Assembly (NCBI GenBank): GCA_964423835.1
Contig: CAYRGJ010000004.1
Coordinates: forward strand, 86,299 to 150,298
Source of the DNA: JAFGCL01 sp964423835
GTDB lineage: Bacteria > Chloroflexota > Dehalococcoidia > UBA2247 > RBG-13-53-26
Reading direction: 5' to 3'
Length of the DNA stretch: 64,000 bases
How positions within the stretch are numbered: the first letter of the stretch is position 1; every line of letters starts with the position of its first letter. The notes beneath the pieces are model-generated. The model made no database searches. It was given only the letters and a program-made list of their open reading frames with translations, and was not told the origin of the DNA. Position numbers and translations under genes: made by a program. Below, in pieces: positions 41,680 to 49,708 of this stretch.

Positions 41680-42824
41680 TTCGCCGCCTCCCTGATGGCC
41701 GCCAGCACGTCCTGGGGGAGGTGCATGCCACCGCCCATGTGCGGGACCAGGACCGTCTTCCTGCCCGCGGCGCAGCGCTCTACCTCCAGGACTATCTGTC
41801 CGTAGTTGATCTCCGGCACCACGAAGGCCCTGGCCCGCTTCGCCAGCTCCCGGACGCGGTCCTCGGCGAAGGGCCAGATGGTGATCAGCCGCAGCAGTCC
41901 GGCGCGGATGCCCTCCGCCCGCGCCATCTGCACCGCCCGGTGGGCCACCCGGGCCGTGATGCCGTAGGCGCAGACGATGACTTCGGCGTCCTCTATGCCG
42001 GCCTCTTCATAGCGAATGATATCCTGGCGGTTGACCCGGATCTTGTCTGCCAGCCGCCGCACCAGCTTCTGATGGGCCTCGGCGGTCATGACGGGATAAC
42101 CCCTCTCGTCGTGCGTCAGGCCGGTGACGTGGAAGCGGTAGCCCTGGCCGGCCGGGACCATGGGCGGCACCAGGTCTGCGTCCGGCTCGTAGGGGAGGTA
42201 CTTCCCCGGCGGCGCGGTGGGGCGTCGCCTCTCCACCAGCTCCCCGGGCTTCACCTCCCGGATGACCACCTTCTCGCTCATGTGGCCCACGGTCTCGTCG
42301 GCCATGATGAGCACCGGCACCCGGTACTTCTCCGAGAGGTTGAAGGCGGTTATGGTCAGATCGAACATCTCCTGCGGAGAGCTGGGCGAAATGGCGATGA
42401 TCTCGTACACCCCGTGGGAGCCCCACCTGGCCTGCATCATGTCGCCCTGGCCCACCAGCGTGGGCAGCCCGGTGGAGGGCCCGGCCCGCTGCACGTTGAC
42501 CAGCACGCAGGGGGTCTCCAGCATCAGGCCCAGGCCCAGGTTCTCCATCATCAGGCTGAACCCGGGGCCCGAGGTGGCCGTCATGGACTTGGCTCCGGCC
42601 CAGGCCGCCCCCAGTATGGCATTCATAGAGGCGATCTCGTCCTCCATCTGGACGTAGACGCCGCCGATCCGGGGGAGCCGGCGGGCCATGCGTTCGGCTA
42701 TCTCGGTGGCTGGTGTTATGGGATACCCGGCAAAGAAGCGGCAGCCGGCGCTGATGGCGCCCTCGGCGCAGGCATCGTCGCCGTTGATGAAGAACTGTCC
42801 CTGCAGGGCGGCGGATTCGGCCAT
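41676..42824 (-). CDS. korA: 2-oxoacid:ferredoxin oxidoreductase alpha subunit
   Basis: 382-residue alpha subunit: GDDACAEGAISAGCRFFAGY, ITPATEIAERMA, the substrate/TPP-contacting TSGPGFSLMMENLGLG, and the C-terminal transketolase-like domain ending MGGGMHLPQDVLAAI. The ATG at 42824 is chosen; it overlaps the ferredoxin stop as TGATG, and the longer frame upstream is non-homologous. KorA-type (no fused gamma domain). Confidence 0.92.
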   Translation of the reverse strand: MAESAALQGQFFINGDDACAEGAISAGCRFFAGYPITPATEIAERMARRLPRIGGVYVQMEDEIASMNAILGAAWAGAKSMTATSGPGFSLMMENLGLGLMLETPCVLVNVQRAGPSTGLPTLVGQGDMMQARWGSHGVYEIIAISPSSPQEMFDLTITAFNLSEKYRVPVLIMADETVGHMSEKVVIREVKPGELVERRRPTAPPGKYLPYEPDADLVPPMVPAGQGYRFHVTGLTHDERGYPVMTAEAHQKLVRRLADKIRVNRQDIIRYEEAGIEDAEVIVCAYGITARVAHRAVQMARAEGIRAGLLRLITIWPFAEDRVRELAKRARAFVVPEINYGQIVLEVERCAAGRKTVLVPHMGGGMHLPQDVLAAIREAAK

Positions 42825-43108
42825 CAGCCCTGGTCCTCCTCGTCCTCGGAGGACAGCCAGATGGCGAAGTCGGGGCAGATCATGGAGCACAGGCCGCAGG
42901 CGGCGCACTCGGCATCCTCCACCACCGTCGGGAGCAGGTGGCCCTTGGCGTTCATCTCTTCGCCAATGGCCAGCGTCTTGCGGGCGCAGATCTCCACGCA
43001 GTAGCGGCACCCCTTGCAGCGGTCCCGGTTCAGGAACAGCTCCACGGTTTCGGGCGCGCCCTGCTTGGCGGGCTTCCTTCTGGCTTTCATCACAGTGTGA
43101 TTGCTCAT
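42824..43108 (-). CDS. 4Fe-4S dicluster ferredoxin (korD-like)
   Basis: About 94 residues with two CxxCxxC motifs: CKGCRYCVEIC and CAACGLCSMICPD, so two [4Fe-4S] clusters. Probably the delta subunit or electron acceptor of the 2-oxoacid oxidoreductase encoded next. The ATG at 43108 is a compromise; another in-frame ATG lies 18 bases on (43090), and an upstream TTG at 43159 coincides with a possible -35. No strong ribosome site is seen because the leader is a 26-nt tandem duplication. Confidence 0.85.
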   Translation of the reverse strand: MSNHTVMKARRKPAKQGAPETVELFLNRDRCKGCRYCVEICARKTLAIGEEMNAKGHLLPTVVEDAECAACGLCSMICPDFAIWLSSEDEEDQG

Positions 43109-43145
43109 CTTCGCTGTCCAGTGTGATGGCTTATCTTGGCTGTCC
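43094..43145. repeat. 2 x 26-nt tandem repeat in the kor operon leader
   Basis: Two adjacent 26-nt units beginning AGTGTGAT and ending GCTGTCC, differing at three positions. They span the presumed start codon and upstream leader of the ferredoxin gene. Confidence 0.9.
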
Positions 43146-43325
43146 AGGGGTCTGGTCAACGGTGCGGACCGATTGCTGCAGCGTCCCGGCCTTTCCTGGT
43201 CAGAAGGCCTGGCTGGCTACCCGGGGCGTACGATGGGTGGCGGGGCCTTCAAATATCCAGTATAACAAAAGGGTGACTGCAGTTCAAAGAGCCGAGCCTG
43301 CCACATTTCGACACAGGAGGCCCGT

Positions 43326-44339
43326 ATGATAGAGAGGAAGCTGCTCATCCTTTCTCCCATACCCGAGGAGGCCATCAGGGCGCTCGTGGGCCAGAGGGTG
43401 GCCCCCGGTGAGATGGAAGGCGTGTCCGTAGCCGGCTACGGGGGCCGGAGCCGGGCCGAGCTCCTGGCGGCGGTGGCCGATGCGGACATCATCGTGGGCG
43501 ACTATACCGGCGGCGTGATCCTGGATGAGGAGGCGCTGCGGGCCGCCCGGCGCTGCGTCCTGGTCCAGCAGCCGTCGGTTGGCTTTGACAGCATCGACGC
43601 GGCGGCCGCGGCGGGCCTGGGCATTGCCGTGGCCAATGCCGGCGGCGCCAACACGTCCGCGGTGGCCGAGCACACCCTCATGCTCATACTGGCCTGCCTG
43701 AAGAAACTGACGCTCCTTCACGAGAAGACGCTGCACTGCGAGTGGCTTCAGGGCGAAATAACCGCGTACGGGGTGTTCGAGCTCCGCGGCCGGACGCTGG
43801 GCATCATCGGCATGGGGCACATCGGCCGGGAGGTGGCCAGAAGGGCGCGCCCCTTCGGCGCCCGCCTGGTCTACTGCAATCGCCATCGCCTGAGCCCGGA
43901 CCTGGAGAAGTCCCTGGATGCGGGCTATCGCTCCCTGGACCATCTCGTCGCCGAGTCGGACGTGATAACGGTACATACCCCTCTCACGGCGGAGACGGCC
44001 AACCTGATCAACGCCGACAGGATCGCCTCCATGAAGCCCGACGCCATCCTGATTAACGTCTCCCGGGGCGCCATCCTCGATGAAGCCGCCCTGGCCAGGG
44101 CGCTGATGGAGAAGCGCATCGGGGGCGCCGGCCTGGATGTCTTCGCCCGGGAGCCCATAGACCCGTCGAGCCCGCTGCTCAGCGCGCCGAATGTCATCCT
44201 GACGCCGCACATCGCGGGGGCCACTGCCGAAGCCCAGGCGCAGATCGTGGAGGTCACCATTCAGAACGTGGTGAGGGCGCTGCGGCGGCAGGAGCCGGCC
44301 AACATCGTGAACGGCGTGAAGCCGCGAACCGCGCGGTAG
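43326..44339 (+). CDS. D-isomer-specific 2-hydroxyacid dehydrogenase
   Basis: 337-residue dehydrogenase. Nucleotide motif GMGHIG (162-167); catalytic Arg247 (VSRGAILDE), Glu276 (FAREPI) and His295 (TPHIAGAT). The residue after beta-2 is in CNRHR rather than an Asp, hinting at NADP preference. The start follows AGGAGG. Divergent from the kor operon, with a TATAAC -10-like box at 43261. The natural 2-hydroxyacid is unknown; 3-phosphoglycerate is unlikely since there is no ACT domain. Confidence 0.9.
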   Translation: MIERKLLILSPIPEEAIRALVGQRVAPGEMEGVSVAGYGGRSRAELLAAVADADIIVGDYTGGVILDEEALRAARRCVLVQQPSVGFDSIDAAAAAGLGIAVANAGGANTSAVAEHTLMLILACLKKLTLLHEKTLHCEWLQGEITAYGVFELRGRTLGIIGMGHIGREVARRARPFGARLVYCNRHRLSPDLEKSLDAGYRSLDHLVAESDVITVHTPLTAETANLINADRIASMKPDAILINVSRGAILDEAALARALMEKRIGGAGLDVFAREPIDPSSPLLSAPNVILTPHIAGATAEAQAQIVEVTIQNVVRALRRQEPANIVNGVKPRTAR

Positions 44340-44405
44340 ACCGCCCTCTCCACCGAAGGCCGTGGTTGGGATCGGGCCGCGGTCACGCGCTCGAATGCCG
44401 CCGGC

Positions 44406-44462
44406 TCAGGCCATGAGCGCCGGATCAGGCCATGAGCGCCGGCTCAGGCCATGAGCCGCATC
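44406..44462. repeat. 3 x 19-nt tandem repeat at the end of the ABC permease gene
   Basis: Three consecutive 19-nt units (TCAGGCCATGAGCGCCGG plus one base). The third, imperfect, contains the stop codon and last codons of the permease at 44444; the other two lie just downstream. Confidence 0.9.
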
Positions 44463-45505
44463 ATCCTCCTCATGGCCAGGGCGACAAGCGGCGCCAGCAG
44501 CACATCGATGCCCACCAGGACGAAGAGGTGCGCAGCGACGGCCGTCCAGCCGGCGCCCTCCTGGCTGATGCGGACCACCGGCTCCACCAGGTAGTAGGTG
44601 GGGAAGACCTGCCCGATCCACTGCGGGATCTCGGGGAAGAAGTAGAAGAAGGCCGGGGCGAAGAGCAGGATCCCGCCGAACTTGAAGACAGCGAACATGG
44701 AGGACATGTCCCTGGCGAAGGACCCTAGTATCAGGCCCAGCCCGGCTGCCATCACCGCGCCCAGGGCCAGCACGCCCGCCAGGAGGCCAGGCTGGGAGCC
44801 GAAGGCCCGGTTCATGGCCAGGATGACCAGGCCCATGGCCAGGCTGACGGTGAAGCCCAGGATACCCTTGGCCAGGAAGACCTCGGCCATGGTCGTCGGG
44901 GTGACGGTGATGGCCTCCAGGGTGTGGTGCTGCTTCTCGGTCACCAGGGAGGTGGCCGGGACGAACATCCCGCCGATGAAGACGGCCATCAGCACCATGA
45001 GGGGCAGCAGACGATCGCTCCAGGGGACGCTGGCCTCTTCCCCGATGGTGTTGATGGTGACATCCACCGGGGGCTCGCGGCCCGAGAGCTCCCGCACCAG
45101 GTCCATCATGGTAGCCTGGGCGATGAGACGCTGCTTGGCCAGGCTCTCTCCCCAGATATAGGCCGTGACCTCCACCGGCTGCCCGGCCGTGACCAGGGCG
45201 TCGAAGCCCTCCGGCAGGACGATGCCGTAGTCCACGGCGCCGATTCTCATCGCATTCTCCAGGTCGCCTGCGGAGCCGTACTCTTTGAGATCGATGGCCC
45301 GGCTTTCCCGGGCCAGGCCCGGCAGCCCGGAGCTGCCCTCGTCGGCGATGCCCACACGGGGTTGGTCGCTGAAGAGGGTCCCGAAGACCAGCGTCAGCAC
45401 CAGCGACATCAGGACGGGGAGCACGATGGCCCACAGGAAGATGAAGCTCTTGGACCCCTGCAGCAGGTCCCTCTTGAGCAGGATGGCCACCCGTCTGGCG
45501 CTCAC
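44444..45505 (-). CDS. ABC-2 type transporter permease
   Basis: 353-residue ABC-2 permease: an N-terminal helix (FIFLWAIVLPVLMSLVLTLVF), a large external domain (about residues 45-165), then five hydrophobic segments from LMVLMAVFIGGMFV onward, including the TEKQHHTLEAITVTP coupling helix region. The ATG overlaps the preceding permease stop by ATGA. It is the third gene of a leftward exporter operon (ATPase, permease, permease). Likely an efflux or lipid/drug export pump; cargo unknown. Confidence 0.88.
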   Translation of the reverse strand: MSARRVAILLKRDLLQGSKSFIFLWAIVLPVLMSLVLTLVFGTLFSDQPRVGIADEGSSGLPGLARESRAIDLKEYGSAGDLENAMRIGAVDYGIVLPEGFDALVTAGQPVEVTAYIWGESLAKQRLIAQATMMDLVRELSGREPPVDVTINTIGEEASVPWSDRLLPLMVLMAVFIGGMFVPATSLVTEKQHHTLEAITVTPTTMAEVFLAKGILGFTVSLAMGLVILAMNRAFGSQPGLLAGVLALGAVMAAGLGLILGSFARDMSSMFAVFKFGGILLFAPAFFYFFPEIPQWIGQVFPTYYLVEPVVRISQEGAGWTAVAAHLFVLVGIDVLLAPLVALAMRRMMRLMA

Positions 45506-46560
45506 CGGAACCTGCTTCTCAGGGCCGCCATGCCGGCGGCCAGCAGGGCCGCGTCGTATGCCAGCAGTATGACCAGGTTGCGCCAGAGGTCACCCCAACC
45601 CGCGGCATAGTTGGACGCGCGGTCCACGGTGTCCACCACGTAGTAGGAGGGGATGGCCTCGACCCACCCGGTGATCACCCCGGGGAAAAGCACCCCCATG
45701 GCCGGTATGATCAGTATGACCAGGGCCAGGACCCCCCAGGCCAGCACCGACATCATGTCTTTGGCCAGCGAGGCAATCAGGAACCCCACGCCGGTGACCA
45801 GGAGCGCCGCCAGCAGCAGGGCCAGGATGATGATGGCCGGCCCCTCGGCCAGGCCCCGCACTGCAGTCATGAACAGGGCGGCCTGCCCAAAGGCCATGGT
45901 GATGCCGGTGATGCCCTTGGCGGCGAACAGGTCCTTGACCGACACCGGGGTCACCAGCAGGGCCTGTATGGTGCGTCGCTCGATCTCCTCGGTGATGAGG
46001 GTGGCCATGCCGAAGGTTTCAAAGACCACCAGGAAGACGGCGAACAGGGGGCGCATGCGGTCCCGCACCGGTATCTGCCGCCCCGCCATGTCCGGCCCGG
46101 GCACCACCTGGACGGCGAACTCGACGGCGAGAGGCTCGCCCGTCTGCGCGTACACCAGTTCCCTCAGCAGGGACGACATCGCCTCTCCGTACTCCTCCGG
46201 GGCGTCCGAGGCCAGGTACAGGTCGATCCGCGGCTTCTCCCCGGCGGCCAGTCTCTCGGCCAGGTCTGCGGGCAGCAGGATGCCATACGCGTAGCGGTGG
46301 CCCACCACGCCTTCCATCAGCTCGTCCTCCGAGTCGACCGCGTGGACCTCCAGCCCCACCTGCTGGATCTCCTCCGCCGGGGCAGGCAGGCCCGGCGCGT
46401 AGACGCCGATATCGATGGTCTCGTCCACCGAGCCCGGCATGACGAAATAGAGCCCGATGTAGACCAGCAGCGCCAGCGGCGTCATCAGCGCGAAGAAGCG
46501 GTTGCGGAAGAACAGCGTGAAGTCCTTGGCCACCAGCGCCCGGATAGCGGCGAGGTTCAT
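45502..46560 (-). CDS. ABC-2 type transporter permease
   Basis: 352-residue permease with the same architecture as the next gene: TM1 (FFALMTPLALLVYIGLYFV), an extracytoplasmic domain, then helices beginning PLFAVFLVVFETFGMATLI. The TEEIERRTIQALLVTPVSVKD segment is the conserved cytoplasmic coupling region of ABC-2 permeases. It overlaps the ATPase stop by four bases (ATGA). Probably heterodimerises with the downstream permease. Confidence 0.88.
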   Translation of the reverse strand: MNLAAIRALVAKDFTLFFRNRFFALMTPLALLVYIGLYFVMPGSVDETIDIGVYAPGLPAPAEEIQQVGLEVHAVDSEDELMEGVVGHRYAYGILLPADLAERLAAGEKPRIDLYLASDAPEEYGEAMSSLLRELVYAQTGEPLAVEFAVQVVPGPDMAGRQIPVRDRMRPLFAVFLVVFETFGMATLITEEIERRTIQALLVTPVSVKDLFAAKGITGITMAFGQAALFMTAVRGLAEGPAIIILALLLAALLVTGVGFLIASLAKDMMSVLAWGVLALVILIIPAMGVLFPGVITGWVEAIPSYYVVDTVDRASNYAAGWGDLWRNLVILLAYDAALLAAGMAALRSRFR

Positions 46561-47423
46561 TCCGCGAGTCCCCGCCCGGTGATCCTGATGAAGATGTCCT
46601 CCAGGGTGGCCTCCTCGCTGTGGATGGTGACCACCTTCTCGCCGGCAAACAGCTTCTGGACCAGCTCCGGCGTCTGGGGCGTGTCCAGGGCCAGCTCCCG
46701 GTCCTGCAGTGCCCCGGACGGGGTCCGCACCTTGACCTTGAGCGCCCGCTTGCCGTACTGCTGCTTCAGGTTCAGGGGGGTGTCCAGGGCCGCGATCTTC
46801 CCTCCGTTCATGAAGGCCACCCGGTCGGAGAGCTGGTCCGCCTCCATCATGTCGTGGGTGGTGAGGAAGACCGTGGCCCCCCGGGCGCGCTCCTCCAGGA
46901 TGATGGAGCAGATGGCCTCGGACGAGGCCGGGTCCAGCCCCGCGGTGGGCTCGTCCAGGAAGAGAATCCGCGGCCGGTTCACCAGTGACCGGGCCACCAT
47001 CAGCCGTTGCTTCATCCCCTTCGAGTAGCCCTCCACCCGGTCCTTCTCCCGGCCGGCCAGGCCCACCCTCGCCAGCAGCGCCCCGCCGTCGAAGCCGCTG
47101 ATGCCGAACAGGCGGGCGAAGAGCTGAAGGTTCTCCAGGGCGCTCATCTGCTCGTAGAGGTTGGTCTGCTCGAAGCAGACGCCGATCTCCCCCCGGATCT
47201 TCGCCGCATCCCGGGCCACGTCCATCCCCAAGACCTGCGCCCGGCCGCTCTTCGGCTTCAGCTGCCCGGTCAGCATCTTGACCGTGGTGGTCTTGCCGGC
47301 GCCGTTGGGGCCCAGGAAGCCCAGGATCTCGCCCTCCGCCACCTTGAAGCTGATGTGGTCCACGGCCACCAGCTCGCCGTACGAGTAGACCAGGTCCTCT
47401 ACCGCGATCGCGTCACCAGCCAT
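46557..47423 (-). CDS. ABC transporter ATP-binding protein
   Basis: 288-residue ATPase: Walker A GPNGAGKTTTVK, Q-loop near CFEQTN, signature YSKGMKQRL, Walker B ILFLDEPTAGLDP, H-loop TTHDM, then a C-terminal DUF4162-like extension ending IFIRITGRGLAE. First gene of the leftward exporter operon, with the promoter at 47452-47480. It belongs to the ABC-2/NatA-type class that powers the two permeases downstream. Confidence 0.92.
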   Translation of the reverse strand: MAGDAIAVEDLVYSYGELVAVDHISFKVAEGEILGFLGPNGAGKTTTVKMLTGQLKPKSGRAQVLGMDVARDAAKIRGEIGVCFEQTNLYEQMSALENLQLFARLFGISGFDGGALLARVGLAGREKDRVEGYSKGMKQRLMVARSLVNRPRILFLDEPTAGLDPASSEAICSIILEERARGATVFLTTHDMMEADQLSDRVAFMNGGKIAALDTPLNLKQQYGKRALKVKVRTPSGALQDRELALDTPQTPELVQKLFAGEKVVTIHSEEATLEDIFIRITGRGLAE

Positions 47424-47451
47424 TCTGACCCCTTTCCTCTACCCTCCAGAT

Positions 47452-47480
47452 GGTCTATTTCATTTGTGACCGCCTGTCAA
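47452..47480 (-). promoter_or_regulatory. promoter for ABC exporter operon
   Basis: Minus strand perfect TTGACA (47480-47475), 17-nt spacer, TAGACC (47457-47452), 29 bases before the ATG at 47423. Confidence 0.55.
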
Positions 47481-47534
47481 GCCAGGCATGGTATCCGGGT
47501 TTGACGGCCATCTCACGGAATCAGGGCAATAGTG

Positions 47535-47565
47535 TTCAATGGCGACGGGACCTCTGTGCTATAAT
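47535..47565 (+). promoter_or_regulatory. extended -10 promoter for the patatin gene
   Basis: TTCAAT, 19-nt spacer ending TGTGC, perfect TATAAT (47560-47565). The -10 ends only 22 bases before the proposed CTG start. Confidence 0.55.
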
Positions 47566-47587
47566 CCGGGCGGAAGGAGAGACTCCC

Positions 47588-48475
47588 CTGGGCAGAGCGG
47601 CGGATTCCATCATAGGGGCCCGGATAGCCTACGCGCTGGGTGGCGGGGGCGCGCGGGGCCTGGCCCACATCGGGGTCATCAAGGTCCTCGAGGAGCGCGG
47701 TATCCGCCCCGGCCTCATCGCCGGGACCAGCATGGGCGCCCTGGTTGGGGCGCTGTACGCCAGCGGGCTGCGGGCCAGCGATATCGAGCGGGCGGCGTGC
47801 CTGAACGTGAGGCGCCTGGCTCTCCTGGCCGACTTCCGCCCGTCCGCCAGCGGCCTGGTGCAGGGCAAGCGGGTGACGGAATTGCTGAAGTCCTTCCTGG
47901 GGGACCTGACGTTCGAAGGCCTGAAGATACCCTTCGTCTGCGTGGCGGCGGATATCCTGAATGGCCAGGAGGTGATCCTGCGCTCCGGTCAGGTAACCAC
48001 GGCAGTGCGGGCCAGCATCTCCATTCCCGGCATCTTCACGCCGGTCAGTGTGCGCGGGCGGTACCTCGTCGACGGAGGGCTGGTGAACGTGGTGCCGGTG
48101 CAGACCTGCCGGGACCTGGCCGCCGGCTACGTGGTGGGGGTTAATGTCGCACCCCATCCGTCGTGGCTCGAGCATGAGATGCAGCAGAGGGCCGGCGATC
48201 CTGGCCAGGGACCCCGCCGCGGGCGCGCATCGCCCCGTCGGCCGGGACGGCCCGCCGCGCCCAGTATGATAAAGGTGCTGCTGCAGTCCGTCATCATCCC
48301 CGGCTACCGCATCGCCCAGGAGAACCTGAAGGGGGCGGACCTGGTCATCAGCCCGGAGATGGGCGATATCGGCTTCTTCCAGTTCGACCGCGCGGCGGAG
48401 GCCATCGCCGCCGGGGAGGAGGCCGCCCGCCGGGCCCTGGAAGAGGCGGACCTGGAGGGACAGGACCATGGATGA
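47588..48475 (+). CDS. patatin-like phospholipase
   Basis: About 295 residues. Oxyanion motif GGGGARGLAHIG, nucleophile elbow AGTSMGAL (Ser48) and the Asp motif VDGGLVN form the patatin Ser-Asp dyad; short bacterial RssA-type length. Start choice is unusual: the TATAAT at 47560 excludes upstream ATGs, and the only start-like codon behind the GGAAGGAGAG site is CTG at 47588. An Arg/Pro-rich segment (QRAGDPGQGPRRGRASPRRP) interrupts the C-terminal half. It overlaps the next small gene by 8 bases and is divergent from the ABC exporter. Confidence 0.85.
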   Translation: MGRAADSIIGARIAYALGGGGARGLAHIGVIKVLEERGIRPGLIAGTSMGALVGALYASGLRASDIERAACLNVRRLALLADFRPSASGLVQGKRVTELLKSFLGDLTFEGLKIPFVCVAADILNGQEVILRSGQVTTAVRASISIPGIFTPVSVRGRYLVDGGLVNVVPVQTCRDLAAGYVVGVNVAPHPSWLEHEMQQRAGDPGQGPRRGRASPRRPGRPAAPSMIKVLLQSVIIPGYRIAQENLKGADLVISPEMGDIGFFQFDRAAEAIAAGEEAARRALEEADLEGQDHG

Positions 48476-48701
48476 GGGCCTGGACGAAATAGCGGGCGCT
48501 CTCCCGTTCCTGGTCCCCCTGCTCATCCTGCAGGTGGTGCTGATGGTGGTGGCGCTGGTCGACCTGGTGAAGCGGGAGCGGGTCCGGGGTGGCAACAAGG
48601 TCATCTGGGGGGTGGTCATCATCATATTCAACATCATCGGCCCCATCGCGTACCTGCTGGCGGGCCGTCTGGAGGGCGCCGGTGACGGCGATCAGGACTG
48701 A
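48468..48701 (+). CDS. small PLDc_N-type membrane protein
   Basis: 77 residues with two helices: LPFLVPLLILQVVLMVVALV and VIWGVVIIIFNIIGPIAYLLAG. The pattern LxxLVxREKxxGxxKxxWxxxIIxxNxxGPxxYLxxGR is the PLDc_N (phospholipase_D-nuclease N-terminal) domain, found alone next to ABC exporters. It overlaps the patatin gene upstream and the ATPase gene downstream (20 bases), so it is co-translated with both. Possibly an accessory of the ABC system. Confidence 0.85.
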   Translation: MDEGLDEIAGALPFLVPLLILQVVLMVVALVDLVKRERVRGGNKVIWGVVIIIFNIIGPIAYLLAGRLEGAGDGDQD

Positions 48702-49623
48702 GGGGCTGTCCAAGCACTACGGCGCTGTTAAGGCCCTGGACAACCTTAACCTGGAGGTGCCGGAGAACGTGGTCTTCGGGTTCCTGGGGCCCAACGGGGC
48801 CGGCAAGACCACCACGGTCAAGCTGCTCACCGGCTTCGCCCGCCCCACCGCCGGCCGGGCCTGGGTGGCTGGAGAAGCGGTGGATGACGGCCGGCAGGCC
48901 TTCCGTTCCAGCATAGGGTTGCTGCCCGATGTGCCCGCCTTCTACGACTGGATGAGCGGCCGAGAGTTCCTGCACCTGGTGGGCGAGCTGCACCACCTGC
49001 CGCGCCCCGAGATCAAGCGGCGGGCCGATGAGCTGCTGGAAATGGTGGACCTGGCCCGGGCTGGCGGCCGCCGCATCGGGGGCTACTCCCGCGGCATGCG
49101 GCAGCGGCTGGGCATCGCCCAGGCCCTGGTCAACCGGCCCCGGGTCCTGTTCATGGACGAGCCGACCTCCGCCCTGGACCCCATGGGGCGGCGCGACGTT
49201 CTGAGCCTCATCACCCGCCTGCGCCAGACTGCCACCGTCTTCATGTCCACGCACATACTCTCCGACGTGGAGCGGGTCTGCGACATGGTGGGCATAGTGG
49301 ACAAGGGCGTTCTGATCACGGTCTCCTCGATGGACGACCTGCGCCAGAGGTTCACCGGGTCCGTGTTTGAGATGGAGTTCATGGAGGACCCCGGCCCGTT
49401 CCAGGAGTCGCTGCAGAAGGTGCCGTGGCTGGCCGGCCCGGAGCTCGTGGCCCATGGCGGCGCCACCGTGCTGCGGGTGAAGGCCGCCGACGTGGACCGG
49501 GCGCGGAAGCAGCTGCCCCGGTTGATCGGCGAGAGCGGCCTGACGCTGACCCGTTACGAGCTGGTCCTGCCCACCATCGAGGACATCTTCATGGACATCG
49601 TGAACAGGCGGGAGGCCGGATGA
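48682..49623 (+). CDS. ABC transporter ATP-binding protein
   Basis: 313-residue ATPase: Walker A GPNGAGKTTTVKLL, signature YSRGMRQRLG, Walker B VLFMDEPTSALDP, H-loop STHILSD, and a C-terminal regulatory part ending ELVLPTIEDIFMDIV. The GTG at 48682 has GGAGG six bases upstream and overlaps the small membrane protein; the longer frame upstream is out of phase with homology. It drives the permease at 49709. Belongs to the ABC-2 (BcrA/NatA-like) group. Confidence 0.9.
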   Translation: MTAIRTEGLSKHYGAVKALDNLNLEVPENVVFGFLGPNGAGKTTTVKLLTGFARPTAGRAWVAGEAVDDGRQAFRSSIGLLPDVPAFYDWMSGREFLHLVGELHHLPRPEIKRRADELLEMVDLARAGGRRIGGYSRGMRQRLGIAQALVNRPRVLFMDEPTSALDPMGRRDVLSLITRLRQTATVFMSTHILSDVERVCDMVGIVDKGVLITVSSMDDLRQRFTGSVFEMEFMEDPGPFQESLQKVPWLAGPELVAHGGATVLRVKAADVDRARKQLPRLIGESGLTLTRYELVLPTIEDIFMDIVNRREAG

Positions 49624-49645
49624 GGCCCGTCGCACAGGACTGGAC

Positions 49646-49704
49646 GGGGCTCAGAATGATGCCTCATTGTGCGGGGCCCAGAATGATGCCTCATTGTGCG
49701 GGGC
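49646..49704. repeat. 2 x 27-nt palindrome-bearing tandem repeat between ABC genes
   Basis: Two 27-nt units (GGGGC[TC]CAGAATGATGCC...) plus a partial third. Each contains the small palindrome AATGA-TGCC-TCATT. They fill most of the 85-base gap between ATPase and permease genes. Confidence 0.9.
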
Positions 49705-49708
49705 CTAA

